Assembly: GCF_003390335.1 (NCBI RefSeq)
Contig: NZ_QUOU01000001.1
Span: forward strand, 3,162,001 to 3,226,000
Length of the DNA stretch: 64,000 bases
Source of the DNA: Thalassotalea euphylliae
GTDB lineage: Bacteria > Pseudomonadota > Gammaproteobacteria > Enterobacterales > Alteromonadaceae
Direction of reading: 5' to 3'
Made by a program: the position numbers and the translations under genes. Below are positions 53,233-62,411 of the stretch, in pieces; the stretch's first letter is position 1, and the number at the start of each line of letters is the position of its first letter. The notes under the pieces are model-generated. The model was given only the letters and a program-made list of their open reading frames with translations, had not been told where the DNA came from and did not search any database.

Positions 53233-53686
53233 ATTATATAGGCTTTATTCATCGTTAATTTGCGGCTTTCCCCCTTAAAAGAAAAACCATACGCTCCCAC
53301 TACGTTCATAGTTTCGTAACTCACGGTTTTAGATGTTGGCTGGAAAGTCGAAATAGTCATGGAATCTGAGCGCTTTCTATCCGCCTTCATCGTCGATTTA
53401 AGCGCACATTCGATGTCATAATTGCTACATATTACTGCACAAAGGCATTGATATTTAATGGTATGAGGTAGCTACAGATGCCCATCCGGTCTTACACTGC
53501 AGCACTCATCAAACCAGCATATCCAGTTAAGCATAGTGATATGCGCTTCAAAGTATAGATAAGTTGGCGTGCTTTGCCAGAGTATGTACGTCTTGAATTT
53601 GTAAGATTTTAAGTGGCGTTTGACGTGATAGTGCCAGCGAAAGCTAAAAGAGAATAATATGAGAAAAGATTTACTAGAGGAGAAGT
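53233..53686. other. intergenic region before ffs, nothing firm
   Basis: Contains the minus-strand open stretch ending near 53175 mentioned for the neighbouring small frame. No RNA or clear gene was recognised otherwise. Confidence 0.35.
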
Positions 53687-53800
53687 GGGTGGTCACCCAA
53701 TCAGCCACACTCCGGCACATGAGTCGTCTGCTACGGTTGCTCCCTTCCGGGCCTGGCCGGGTTTACAGAGTATCATTGCGAAGGGACCGAAAGGGTCACC
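53687..53800 (-). ncRNA. ffs: signal recognition particle RNA, bacterial small (4.5S) type
   Basis: The 114-nt minus-strand RNA has the universal SRP apical region: CCAGGCCCGGAAGGGAGCAA with the GGAA tetraloop and the asymmetric internal loop, preceded by GTAAACCCGG and followed by CCGTAGCAGACGA. The 5' GGTGACCC pairs with the 3' GGGTGACC, closing the long hairpin, and the 3' end reads ACCACCC as in E. coli 4.5S RNA. It works with Ffh in targeting inner-membrane proteins to the Sec translocon. Confidence 0.96.
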
Positions 53801-53943
53801 ATAAAATTGTTTAGTAAGTACTACACATTGAGTACTCATCAAACAACGGCGCGAATTATCGCTAAAGCGAATCCGAGTTGCAAGCAATAGTTCGCAATAT
53901 TGTATTGCTTGCAGATTTATTAACCAAGCCGATGGTTTTTCAG

Positions 53944-54930
53944 CTATTCCTGCTGCGCCTCTGCTCTAGACAATGCGTCGCTAAATTCCAATAAAAATGA
54001 CTTAATGACCAACAGATTGCCCTTACCTACGCGCAGCAATAACTTGTCTGCTTGAGGAAGTTGCTCTAAGTCTTTGTCGGCGTACTTGTACATCACGCTT
54101 GGCCTAATGAGTGTGACATCATTGCTGGGGAATTCCATATCTAACACACGTACAACCGCGTCTTGAAGTACTTGGGTAAACTCCTGATCCTCATAACCGA
54201 GCTCCGCATAGGCTTGATCGATCAATGGTTTTAATTCAAAATACCAAGTCGCCAGTTGCTCTGGTTCAAAAGAGCGCAACAAATCAACGTATAACTTAAA
54301 TCGCGCCGTTTGCGCTTCATCCCACAGCCACTGTTCAGGGGCTAATGCGTTACCACTTTGCGCAGGTAAAGCATCACCATCACGATTAATATCATCAGCA
54401 CTATCATTAGCGCTACCACTAGCGATTTTGGTTGCAGAAAACTTAATTTGTGGCTGAGCCAGTGGACTATACTCGTATGACACTAAGCCTTGTGCAAAAT
54501 TGTCTGTAAATACAACGAGACGACGCACCATATCATCATCGATTACTAGACGAAGTAATTCTTTGCGCCAAGTAAGTGATGAGAGCCTCTCTTTAATCCA
54601 ATTGTCGCTGTTATCTAATAAAGGCAGTTCAACCTTAGGCGTTTCCTCAATGACGGGCTCTTCCACTATCTCTGGCAATTCGACCAAAGGCTCGGGCGCT
54701 TCCTGCACTTCTGGCGCTGGCGGAACTTCTACAATAGGTTCAGGCACTACCTCAGGTTCGGTTACGACAATTTGCGGTTCAACGGGCACTTGTTCGTTCT
54801 TTTGCGTGTCTAGATAAAAATAAACAGCTGCTGCAACAACAGCTAACACGACGAATGCGATCACTACCGTGATCAACTTGTTATTTGTTGTTTCTTGGTT
54901 GTCTGGCGCGATAGGTTGAGATTCTGTCAT
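53944..54930 (-). CDS. DUF3014 family membrane-anchored protein
   Basis: A 328-residue protein with a short cytoplasmic N terminus, one membrane segment (LITVVIAFVVLAVVAAAVYF, near 19-40), a Pro/Glu/Val-rich low-complexity spacer (about 45-105), and a C-terminal periplasmic DUF3014 domain (DNWIKERLSSLTWRKELLRL, RRLVVFTDNFAQGLV, ...VMYKYADKDLEQLPQADKLL). Function unknown. It is downstream of tyrR in the same direction but about 200 bp away, so co-transcription is not certain. Confidence 0.85.
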   Translation of the reverse strand: MTESQPIAPDNQETTNNKLITVVIAFVVLAVVAAAVYFYLDTQKNEQVPVEPQIVVTEPEVVPEPIVEVPPAPEVQEAPEPLVELPEIVEEPVIEETPKVELPLLDNSDNWIKERLSSLTWRKELLRLVIDDDMVRRLVVFTDNFAQGLVSYEYSPLAQPQIKFSATKIASGSANDSADDINRDGDALPAQSGNALAPEQWLWDEAQTARFKLYVDLLRSFEPEQLATWYFELKPLIDQAYAELGYEDQEFTQVLQDAVVRVLDMEFPSNDVTLIRPSVMYKYADKDLEQLPQADKLLLRVGKGNLLVIKSFLLEFSDALSRAEAQQE

Positions 54931-55133
54931 AAACTAAATTCGTTCTACTGTGATGAATTGACTGGATTTAATGAGTAAGTCTAGCCAATAGCGGATGTTT
55001 ACGTTTGCTTGCTCGTGTTTTTAGACCAAAAACTTGTCAAAAGTTTAACAAATAAGCGAAAAAAAAGAGTAGCTTAGCGTTTGCTTTTAGTAACTAGATG
55101 TAACAGCAACACTAAGCGCAGCTTTACTTGTTA

Positions 55134-56687
55134 TTAAATTTTGACCGTTTTCTTATTAATATCATATTCTCGCAATTTATTGGCGATGGCAGTATGACTT
55201 AGCCCTAATTTCTTCGCCAATTGCCTTGAACTTGGATAAGCAGGGAAAAGTTTACGCAGAATGTCAGCCTCGTATTCTTTCACCGCTTGGTCTAGCGTGC
55301 CTTCAAATTCTTGCTCTAAATAGCCGTGCTCACGGGTATAAGAAGGCAGTTGTAAAAGCTCAGTTTCTAGCACATTTGACTCAAGCAGTGAGACGGCGCG
55401 AATCAGCACATTTTCTAATTGCCTAACATTGCCAGGCCAAGGGTAATGCTCGATAAAATCGCGACAATCTTCGCTCACTTTAACGTTGTATTTCCCCGTC
55501 ATTTGCGCAGCTTTACTGATAAAGTGCTCGGCTAACGGTAGAATATCCGCGCGGCGATCACGTAGCGGGGGAAGATTTAGCCCAAGCACGTTTAGTCGGT
55601 AGTACAAGTCTTCTCGAAATTCGCCTTGCGCAACTAAACTCAATAAATCTTTATTAGTCGAGCTGATAAAGCGCACATTAACGTTGATCTCCTGCTCGTC
55701 GTCGACTCGGCGAAAGCTGCCATCTTCAATCACACGCAATAACTTAATTTGCAACTTGGGGGACATTTCGCCAACTTCATCGAGGAAAATTGTACCGCCA
55801 TCGGCCGTTTCAAATAGCCCTTTTTTATGTGCAGTATCGGCTTGTGCACCACAGCCGAATAACTCAGTTTCCGCAACGTCATCCGGTAGGGAAGCACAGT
55901 TTAGTGCCATAAATGGATGTTCGGCTCTATCACTTGCCTGATGACACGCTTTGGCAATCAGTTCTTTGCCAACCCCGGTTTCACCGACGATCAGCATGGA
56001 TGAATCAAGTAATGACATGCGTTTAGCTTCACGTACCACTTTGCGCATCGCACTGCTAGACGCCTGAATACCGACAAAATTGCTATCGTTATGCTGTTTA
56101 AACGCGCTGATTTGCTGACCCAAGCGAGCCTCAGATTTGAGGATAAAAACGGCGCCAGCCATTACTGGTTTGCCCTGCTCGTCAAAGATACTGATCGGCA
56201 GAATATCAGCGACAAAATCATCATCTTTAAATTTAATTCGCTGAGTTTGTGCCAATACATCGCCAGACTCTAACCAGCGCGCAATATTGAAGCCTTTGAT
56301 CCACTGACTTGCAGGTTCGCCGACAATAGCCTTTAAGTCTTCACCGATAATACCTAAGGCAACTTCATTGACACCTCGAATGTTGCCTCGGGTATCGATA
56401 GAGATAAATGGGTCGGGAAAGGTTCTGATCAGCGTTGCCAATTCATTACGCTCGCGCTCAGAAGGCATAAAAGGAGTGGTTTTAACGTCTTTTACCCCTT
56501 CAATCAGCCTTAACTGCGGCATAAATGTTTGTAGTTCAGAAAAGTCTAAATCTGGGATATGAACAAAGATGTGACCCGTTTCAGTCACGGCGTCAATGCC
56601 TTTAATATTGATTTTGTGTTCAACAAATACACCAAGTACTTGCTGCGCGATACCGACGCGATCTTCACAAACGATCTCTAAACGCAT
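55134..56687 (-). CDS. tyrR: TyrR transcriptional regulator of aromatic amino acid genes
   Basis: A 517-residue regulator. Residues 1-70 are an ACT domain (RLEIVCEDRVGIAQQVLGVF), about 78-185 a PAS domain (LIRTFPDPFISIDTRGNIRG), about 205-430 the AAA+ domain with Walker A GETGVGKE, and the C terminus an HTH (SSRQLAKKLGLSHTAIANKL). The sigma-54 contact loop GAFTGA is missing (ELFGCGAQADTAHKKG instead), as in TyrR proteins that act on sigma-70 promoters. It adjoins phhBA, its likely targets, and has a TyrR box before its own start. Confidence 0.95.
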   Translation of the reverse strand: MRLEIVCEDRVGIAQQVLGVFVEHKINIKGIDAVTETGHIFVHIPDLDFSELQTFMPQLRLIEGVKDVKTTPFMPSERERNELATLIRTFPDPFISIDTRGNIRGVNEVALGIIGEDLKAIVGEPASQWIKGFNIARWLESGDVLAQTQRIKFKDDDFVADILPISIFDEQGKPVMAGAVFILKSEARLGQQISAFKQHNDSNFVGIQASSSAMRKVVREAKRMSLLDSSMLIVGETGVGKELIAKACHQASDRAEHPFMALNCASLPDDVAETELFGCGAQADTAHKKGLFETADGGTIFLDEVGEMSPKLQIKLLRVIEDGSFRRVDDEQEINVNVRFISSTNKDLLSLVAQGEFREDLYYRLNVLGLNLPPLRDRRADILPLAEHFISKAAQMTGKYNVKVSEDCRDFIEHYPWPGNVRQLENVLIRAVSLLESNVLETELLQLPSYTREHGYLEQEFEGTLDQAVKEYEADILRKLFPAYPSSRQLAKKLGLSHTAIANKLREYDINKKTVKI

Positions 56688-56718
56688 AAAAAAGCCTCAA
56701 TCACAAAGATGAGGCTAT

Positions 56719-56736
56719 TGTAAACTAATTTGTACA
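56719..56736. promoter_or_regulatory. TyrR box upstream of tyrR
   Basis: TGTAAA-CTAATT-TGTACA agrees with the TyrR box TGTAAA-N6-TTTACA except for one base. It lies 31 bp before the tyrR ATG, between tyrR and phhB, and suggests autoregulation. Confidence 0.7.
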
Positions 56737-56764
56737 ATAATAAAGAACAAAGTTAACGTGAACG

Positions 56765-57109
56765 TCAATTACCGAGTAATAGATCAGTTTTTGCTGCGCA
56801 AATAAAATCATTTTTGTGAAGCCCTTTAATTGAATGGCTCCACCAAGTGACCTTTACTTTCCCCCATTCCAATAAAATTGCTGGGTGATGAAATTCTTGC
56901 TCGGCAAGCTCCGACACTTTATTAGCAAATGCCCAAGCTAGCTTGTAGTTTTTAAATTTGTATTCGCGCTCTAGCATCATAATACCGTCGCGTACTTGCG
57001 GCACCCAATCTGGGATTTCCTTGATCAATACAGCAAGCTCTTCATCACTTACTTTGGGCGCATCAACATGACAGGCTTCACACTTTTGGGCTGACAGCGT
57101 ATTACTCAT
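56765..57109 (-). CDS. phhB: pterin-4a-carbinolamine dehydratase
   Basis: Regenerates the tetrahydropterin cofactor used by phenylalanine hydroxylase. The 114-residue protein has the PCD motif EFHHPAILLEWGKVKVTWWS with HSIKGLHKNDF; the His-His-Pro and the later His and Asp are the active-site residues. The N-terminal CEACHVDAPKVSDEEL is also typical of the marine family. It is 9 bp downstream of phhA and so co-transcribed. Confidence 0.95.
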   Translation of the reverse strand: MSNTLSAQKCEACHVDAPKVSDEELAVLIKEIPDWVPQVRDGIMMLEREYKFKNYKLAWAFANKVSELAEQEFHHPAILLEWGKVKVTWWSHSIKGLHKNDFICAAKTDLLLGN

Positions 57110-57118
57110 AACGATTCC

Positions 57119-57949
57119 TTAACTGGCTATTTTTTCTTGTGTTGTTGGTGTTGTTTTAGGCGGAAATTTAGGTGTGTGCAAACCAAGTGTTTTTGCCTGC
57201 TCGACCAACGCCATTAAATCAAGTGCGCGAATCGCGTCTAGGTCAGACATTTTCTCAATCATAAAATAGATCGGCTGCATGATATCGATGCGGTAAGGTG
57301 TGCGCAGTACATCAAGTACTTGCGCTTCATTGGTTAAGTAGCGGCGCTCAGCGTTACCTTGAGACATGGCATAGTCAGTTTCACCAGGAGATGACAATAC
57401 GCCACCGCCATAAATACGCAAACCTTGCGGTGTTTTCATCAAACCAAACTCGACGGTAAACCAATATAAGCGCGCAAGATACACTCGATCTTCTTTACTG
57501 GCATTTAACCCAAGCTGGCCATAAGCTTGGGTAAATTTGGCAAACGCGGGATTGGTCAACATCGCACAATGACCAAAAATCTCGTGGAAAATATCAGGCT
57601 CTTGTAAATAGTCGAATTCTTCTTTTGAGCGAATAAAGGTCGCCACGGGAAATTTCTGCTCAGACAGCAAACGAAAAAATTCGCCGAAACCAATTAGCGC
57701 CGGTACTTGTACACATTGCCAGCCAGTTTCCGCTAATAAGACTTGGTTAACTTCGCTTAATTGTGGAATGCGATCTTTAGGCAAGTTGAGCTTTTTAAGC
57801 CCGTGCATATACTCATCACAAGCCTTGCCTTGTACACAGGCGAGCTGTCGTTCGATTAGCGCCTGCCACGTTTGGTTTTCTTCCTCACTCCAATGAATAA
57901 CGCCGTTTTCGTCTGCTTGTTTAGAGACGTATTTTGTCGCTTTCCCCAT
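57119..57949 (-). CDS. phhA: phenylalanine-4-hydroxylase
   Basis: Tetrahydrobiopterin-dependent, iron-containing enzyme that converts phenylalanine to tyrosine. The 276-residue protein shows the iron ligands: His122 and His127 in DIFHEIFGHCAML and Glu167 in YWFTVEFGL. The motif GGGVLSSPGE lies near 181-190. Length and monomeric type match Pseudomonas PhhA. It is first in the phhA-phhB operon, adjacent to tyrR. A TACAATATTGTA palindrome lies about 110 bp upstream (58060-58071). Confidence 0.96.
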   Translation of the reverse strand: MGKATKYVSKQADENGVIHWSEEENQTWQALIERQLACVQGKACDEYMHGLKKLNLPKDRIPQLSEVNQVLLAETGWQCVQVPALIGFGEFFRLLSEQKFPVATFIRSKEEFDYLQEPDIFHEIFGHCAMLTNPAFAKFTQAYGQLGLNASKEDRVYLARLYWFTVEFGLMKTPQGLRIYGGGVLSSPGETDYAMSQGNAERRYLTNEAQVLDVLRTPYRIDIMQPIYFMIEKMSDLDAIRALDLMALVEQAKTLGLHTPKFPPKTTPTTQEKIAS

Positions 57950-58088
57950 ACTGCGAAACCTTCTAACGTTTTGTGGTAAACCACCATAGCTGGACTCATA
58001 TTAAGTGAACTCAGCTATTTTAGTGAAGGTTGCCAGTGAACTCAGGTGATGAAAAACCGTACAATATTGTATACAACGCAATATCTCG

Positions 58089-59252
58089 CTAGCTATTATC
58101 CGGCTTGCTTCCTTTAACTAGTGCTTTTACTTGGCTGACAACTTGAGCTCTTACTTGCGATAGCCTCGGTGCCTGCTCATCGAAAGGCAGCGGGCGACAC
58201 AGGTAAATTGTTTTTAACCCCAAACGTGCCGTTAACATGCCCGCCCCTAACCCTTGGGCGAGTCGACCTGATAAACGCCCCAGTAGCTCAGCCCCTAACA
58301 TATCTGCTGAAATATCCGTGAGTACCTCGCTAGCCCCCGCGTAAATCATATTGCCGATCACTTGTTTCACCAGCTTTATTCGGCTCCAGTAGCCGAGTTT
58401 CAATCCGTATAAGCCCGCTATTTTTTCCACCATGGTCAAATTACGCCAAAGCATAATTGCCATGTCTAACAAAGCAACAGGGCTAAGTGCCACCAAAACA
58501 ACTGACTCCGATGAGTAGCGTGCAACTTCTGCCAGTGCTTTTTGATCGGTTTCACTGAGCACTTGCCTGCTGTAGAGTTTTAGTAATTCTTGATCGCTAT
58601 AGGCCTGCTCTAAGGTGCGTTGCCAGCGCTGCTTTTGCGCCTCACTCAAATCAGCCGACAGCTGCTGGCTTACTTGCGCTAGCACTGCCGTCGCCTGCCC
58701 CAGCGCTTCGCTGTGTTGAAGGGTCTCAAGTTGTGTGCGCAGTTTGTCACGTTTTTTAAGCTGACTTAACCCCACCAGCTCTTTGTATGCTGCACTGCCG
58801 CCTAAAAACAAAACGATAAATAGCAATATTCCATACAAGCTTGTGGTAATCGGCGCTTCGACAACACCAACGGCAAAGAAGTCGAACAGCTCGATACCAA
58901 GCACACCAACAAAAGCGGCAAAAAATAACCGCCATAACCAAGCGGGCTTTGAATTTTTTGCTTCCTGCGCTATTGCTAAGGACTCATCAAGCTCAGCCTC
59001 TTCCGCTTGCCAATCGTCGTTATCAACCACTACTTGTTCGGTTAAAGGGGTGTCGATTTGCTCAGTTTGTTTATTTAGAAGTGCTTGCTCGTTAAGTAAT
59101 TTACTGCCATTGCCTTTTCGCGCAGGCTTTTGCTCATTGAATTCTTTTTGCGCGAACGCTTTGTCTTCAAGCGCTTGTTTTTCAAGCGCCTGCCCTTCGA
59201 GTTCTTTTTCTTCAAATAAGATTTGCTGCTGGAATTTGGTTGGCTTGGTCAT
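58089..59252 (-). CDS. ycjF: YcjF family (TIGR01620) inner-membrane protein
   Basis: A 387-residue protein. The N-terminal 90 residues are charged and low in complexity (KELEGQALEKQALEDKAFAQ). Two membrane segments follow (near 105-150: WRLFFAAFVGVLGIELFDFF, YGILLFIVLFLGGSA). The C-terminal domain contains GLKLGYWSRIKLVKQVIGNM and LGAELLGRLSGRLAQGLGAG, typical of TIGR01620. It overlaps ycjX by 4 bp, the conserved E. coli pairing. Part of the phage-shock regulon in many bacteria; function unclear. Confidence 0.9.
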   Translation of the reverse strand: MTKPTKFQQQILFEEKELEGQALEKQALEDKAFAQKEFNEQKPARKGNGSKLLNEQALLNKQTEQIDTPLTEQVVVDNDDWQAEEAELDESLAIAQEAKNSKPAWLWRLFFAAFVGVLGIELFDFFAVGVVEAPITTSLYGILLFIVLFLGGSAAYKELVGLSQLKKRDKLRTQLETLQHSEALGQATAVLAQVSQQLSADLSEAQKQRWQRTLEQAYSDQELLKLYSRQVLSETDQKALAEVARYSSESVVLVALSPVALLDMAIMLWRNLTMVEKIAGLYGLKLGYWSRIKLVKQVIGNMIYAGASEVLTDISADMLGAELLGRLSGRLAQGLGAGMLTARLGLKTIYLCRPLPFDEQAPRLSQVRAQVVSQVKALVKGSKPDNS

Positions 59253-60679
59253 GACATTTTATCCCCTAGCAAAAACTGCAATACTTGATCCATTCTCAGG
59301 TGCGGTAAGGCTTCGTGTTCGGCAACACCTTGCGTGGGCGCAAAATTAACAAAATTAAACGGATGAGATTGCCAATAATTATCCTTGGGTAACTTTGCTG
59401 GAACAGCCCCAGGAAACAGGGTTGTCAGTTTACCGCTTGCTTGTGCAAGCCCTCTAACAACGGGAATTGACTGCCCTTGATACGTGCCATTCCCATAATT
59501 GGTCGATTTAATTGAAGCAATGGCCAATGACTTAATATCAATGGCGTTAAAGCTTATCTCTTGCTTAGTGCCGTGGACGAGTTGATTAACTAATGACACT
59601 AAATTGGTGTGTTGCTCAGGCGTTACGTGATCAGCCTTGGTTGCTGCAAACATCAGCTTGTCAATTTTCGGATTAAACAAGCGGCTAAACAAGCTCGACT
59701 GTCCATAGTGGTAGCTTTGCATGATCATGCTCATCGCCAGTTTTAAATCTTCAAAACTCGTCTTGCCATTGTTCAGCGGTGTTAAGCAATCCGCCAGTAC
59801 AATTTGGCGATCAAACTTTAAAAAGTGCTTTTTATAAAATTGTTTAACAACACGTTCACGGTACTCGAGAAAGCGCGCCTTGAGCATACCAATAACACTT
59901 GTATCATCGGCGTTCTGATATGCATTACCGTCTAGCTTATTAATTTCAGTGAATGGGAAAAATTCCAAAATCGGGGCGCCAGCAAGCTCCCCCGGCAAAA
60001 TAAAACGTCCCGGCTGAATCACTGACAGTCCTAATTGATGACGAAATGTATGCAACAATTCAGTATACGCCTTGGCCAGCTCGGCAATTTCCAACTCGTC
60101 TGCCGCTTTTAATGGGTCTAGTTGACTAATCTTCTCCATCCAAGCCTTGGCAAGCTCTGCTCTTGGCTCACGGGTTAACAGCGTGTGCATTTGCTCAGAC
60201 CATTGCTCATAGGTCATATTGAGCATAGATAAATCAAGCAGCCACTCACCTGGATAATCAGTAATATCCAAAGTCAGCGTGGCTAATTCTGTGGTGTATT
60301 TAAGGAGAGAATCTTTCGGCTTGTATTTTATCGCGAGCCTTAGTTCACTAATGCCTTTAGTGGCCTGCGGCCAAACAGCAGGTAACTGGCTAAGCGCTTG
60401 CATTGCGCCATCATAGTCAAAACGGGCCACGTGCATGTGTTTTTGTGTGACTCGCTTGGCGGCAATAAAACGGTCTTGGTGCACAGGATTAAAAAATGTC
60501 AGATGCTTTTCACCGCCCTCACTCAGCAGTTGATTGACAAGCGACGTGATAAATGCAGTTTTACCGCTGCGGCTCAAGCCCGTAACGGCGAGGTTTACAT
60601 GCTGGTCTAGCGTGCGATTTAACAGGTTTCCCGCTTTTTGTTTTAGCTGGTCAAACTTATCTTGACTCAAAATTGGCAT
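59249..60679 (-). CDS. ycjX: YcjX family P-loop NTPase (DUF463)
   Basis: A 476-residue predicted GTPase-like protein. Walker A is GLSRSGKT at residues 34-41. LDITDYPGEWLLDLSML supplies the switch II/Walker B aspartate, and LMFAATKADHVTPEQH the base-recognition-like TKAD. It lies between the pspABC terminator and ycjF. Members of this family belong to the PspF regulon in E. coli and are used as stress proteins; the biochemical role is not known. Confidence 0.93.
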   Translation of the reverse strand: MPILSQDKFDQLKQKAGNLLNRTLDQHVNLAVTGLSRSGKTAFITSLVNQLLSEGGEKHLTFFNPVHQDRFIAAKRVTQKHMHVARFDYDGAMQALSQLPAVWPQATKGISELRLAIKYKPKDSLLKYTTELATLTLDITDYPGEWLLDLSMLNMTYEQWSEQMHTLLTREPRAELAKAWMEKISQLDPLKAADELEIAELAKAYTELLHTFRHQLGLSVIQPGRFILPGELAGAPILEFFPFTEINKLDGNAYQNADDTSVIGMLKARFLEYRERVVKQFYKKHFLKFDRQIVLADCLTPLNNGKTSFEDLKLAMSMIMQSYHYGQSSLFSRLFNPKIDKLMFAATKADHVTPEQHTNLVSLVNQLVHGTKQEISFNAIDIKSLAIASIKSTNYGNGTYQGQSIPVVRGLAQASGKLTTLFPGAVPAKLPKDNYWQSHPFNFVNFAPTQGVAEHEALPHLRMDQVLQFLLGDKMS

Positions 60680-60767
60680 ATACTTCCGTGCCTGCTGCGA
60701 TTGTTAAACTAACGTGATGTTATCGGGTTTATGTCATTAATAACAAGTCATTAGTAGTGAAATTTGG

Positions 60768-60809
60768 ATAAAAATAAAGCAGCGCCAAATCTTATTTTGG
60801 GGCTGCTTT
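60768..60809 (-). terminator. terminator after pspC
   Basis: An imperfect stem between AAAGCAGC-GCCAAA (from 60776) and TTTTGG-GGCTGCTTT (to 60809), followed on the minus strand by a U-rich run. It lies between pspC and ycjX, so ycjXF may have its own promoter or be fed by read-through. Confidence 0.75.
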
Positions 60810-60839
60810 AGGTTGGCGTTTTAAGCGCCAATTAAAGGG

Positions 60840-61289
60840 TTACAGCTTGTTAATTTCCCGTGATACGGTAAATTCAGGCGAAGTCACATAACGCTCCATC
60901 AACCTTAATTGGCGCTCCATTGCCATGTACTTGCGACGAATATCGTGAAACGCTTGTTTAGGCGGTTCGCCTGCCTGCCAAATTCTCGCTTTGACCTTGA
61001 TCGGCTCGCTTTGGATATCCTCGACCGATGCTTGATTGACACTTGAAGACGTTGGCACATGTTCATCCATAATAGGATTAGTTGCGTTAGCAGGTTTTTT
61101 GTCCAAAATAAACCAAGCGGCAATGTACAAAAACACTAACCAAGGCATACCAAACAACACACCAGAGACAATCAATATTCTGATTAACCAAGCTTCCCAG
61201 CCAAAGTAGTCCGCTAACCCCGCACAAACACCAGCAATTTTGCCTTGGCTTGGAATACGGTATAGCTCGCCGCGACGTTTTACGCTCAT
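60840..61289 (-). CDS. pspC: phage shock protein C
   Basis: A 149-residue membrane protein. It opens SVKRRGELYRIPSQGKIAGV and CAGLADYFGWEAWLIRIL, the PspC domain with the first membrane segment, followed by LVFLYIAAWFILDKKP. The C terminus is a helical cytoplasmic or periplasmic tail (FHDIRRKYMAMERQLRLMER). The ATG at 61289 overlaps the pspB stop (ATGA), so it is preferred over an upstream codon. PspC with PspB senses envelope stress and releases PspA from PspF. Confidence 0.95.
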   Translation of the reverse strand: MSVKRRGELYRIPSQGKIAGVCAGLADYFGWEAWLIRILIVSGVLFGMPWLVFLYIAAWFILDKKPANATNPIMDEHVPTSSSVNQASVEDIQSEPIKVKARIWQAGEPPKQAFHDIRRKYMAMERQLRLMERYVTSPEFTVSREINKL

Positions 61290-61513
61290 ACTTTGTTTCT
61301 CCATTCTGGTGACTCAGCATCCAGAATGGCTTCAAGAGTTTTAATGCGATCTGCCATTTTGTCTGCTAATTCAGAAAGTTCAGATAACTGAATATATTCT
61401 TCTTCACTTAGCCCCTGACTGATTTGACGCTTGCTGCGGTAATGTAAAATTAACCAAATAGGCGCGACCACCAGCATAAATATAATGATCGGGGCAACAA
61501 TAATATCTCCCAT
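61286..61513 (-). CDS. pspB: phage shock protein B
   Basis: A 75-residue single-span inner-membrane protein: membrane segment IIVAPIIIFMLVVAPIWLIL at the start, then a cytoplasmic helix with a leucine-zipper-like pattern (IQLSELSELADKMADRIKTL). It lies between pspA and pspC and is coupled to pspC by overlap. It works with PspC as sensor of membrane damage. Confidence 0.95.
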   Translation of the reverse strand: MGDIIVAPIIIFMLVVAPIWLILHYRSKRQISQGLSEEEYIQLSELSELADKMADRIKTLEAILDAESPEWRNKV

Positions 61514-61550
61514 TCGACTTCTCCTTGCTAATGCAGTTGTGGTGGCCTAA

Positions 61551-62219
61551 TTACTTCTTGTCTTTGCTATTAAGCTTAGCTTTTAATTGCGCTAATTCAT
61601 CATCGATATTTTCATCGTCTTCAAGTTCGGCGATTTCATCAGCAAGCGACTTGCTGCCTAAATCATGTGCCTCTACTTGAGCTTCTAAATCATCGATTTT
61701 ACGCTCATAGCGGTCGAATCGGCTCAAGGCGTCTTCGACCTTGTCGCTATCGATATTACGCTTAACCTTCAAACGAGAGCTCGCCGTTTTCTCGCGCATG
61801 ATGATCGCTTTTTGACGTGCTTTAGCATCGGCTAGCTTGTCTTGAAGCTGTGAAATCTCACCTTGCAACTTGCTGATGTGCTCTTCAACATGCGCCAGCT
61901 CATCAGTTAACGCTTCTGCATTGTCGCTGCTCTTTTTCTTTTCAATTAACGCAGCTCGGGCTAAGTCTTCGCGGCCTTTGCTCAAGGCTAATTCCGCTTT
62001 TTCTTGCCATTGCTCTGCATCTTTTTCATAACGACTGATTTGACGCGCTAATTCCTTTTTGTCTGCCAGCGTTTTTGCCGAGCTAGAGCGAACCTCAACT
62101 AAGGTATCTTCCATTTCCTGAATAATCAGGCGCACCATTTTTTCTGGATCTTCAGCCTTGTCTAACAACGCATTAATATTAGAATTAATGATGTCGGTAA
62201 ATCGTGAAAAAACACCCAT
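61551..62219 (-). CDS. pspA: phage shock protein A
   Basis: PspA inhibits PspF in unstressed cells and, when released, oligomerises on the inner membrane to limit proton leakage (ESCRT-III/Vipp1-like). The 222-residue protein starts MGVFSRFTDIINSNINALLD, contains KMVRLIIQEMEDTLVEVRSS, and is otherwise coiled coil. The ATG at 62219 lies six bases after a GAGGAA site; the ATG at 62225 touches that site and was rejected. First gene of pspABC, divergent from pspF. Confidence 0.96.
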   Translation of the reverse strand: MGVFSRFTDIINSNINALLDKAEDPEKMVRLIIQEMEDTLVEVRSSSAKTLADKKELARQISRYEKDAEQWQEKAELALSKGREDLARAALIEKKKSSDNAEALTDELAHVEEHISKLQGEISQLQDKLADAKARQKAIIMREKTASSRLKVKRNIDSDKVEDALSRFDRYERKIDDLEAQVEAHDLGSKSLADEIAELEDDENIDDELAQLKAKLNSKDKK

Positions 62220-62411
62220 AATCATTTCCTCAACTTAGTTTGCTTTCATATCAATCTGGTAGCTTACTATTCATTATCCAAGCCAGAATGACAAAGCCAG
62301 TATAAACCCATGTATTTATTAGCTTTATTTATTTTCGTAAAAATACTTCAAACCATTGGGTTAATAAAATACACTATTTGTTAGTGAAAAAAACTAATAA
62401 TTAGGATGAAC
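62220..62411. promoter_or_regulatory. pspA-pspF divergent control region
   Basis: The spacer must hold the sigma-54 promoter and PspF enhancer sites for pspA. Only a weak -24/-12-like element (TGGCTTGGATAATGA, minus strand, near 62270-62285) was seen. The exact elements are not resolved. Confidence 0.35.

Noticed and set aside
53472..53887. Open frames over the ffs locus
   Set aside because: They cross the SRP RNA, whose sequence and pairing are unmistakable, and have no protein-like features.
57950..58088. TyrR box upstream of phhA
   Set aside because: The TACAATATTGTA palindrome there does not fit TGTAAA-N6-TTTACA well enough.
62220..62411. Clear sigma-54 promoter for pspA
   Set aside because: Only a weak GG-N10-GA candidate was found by eye. 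It was kept as a low-confidence control region.
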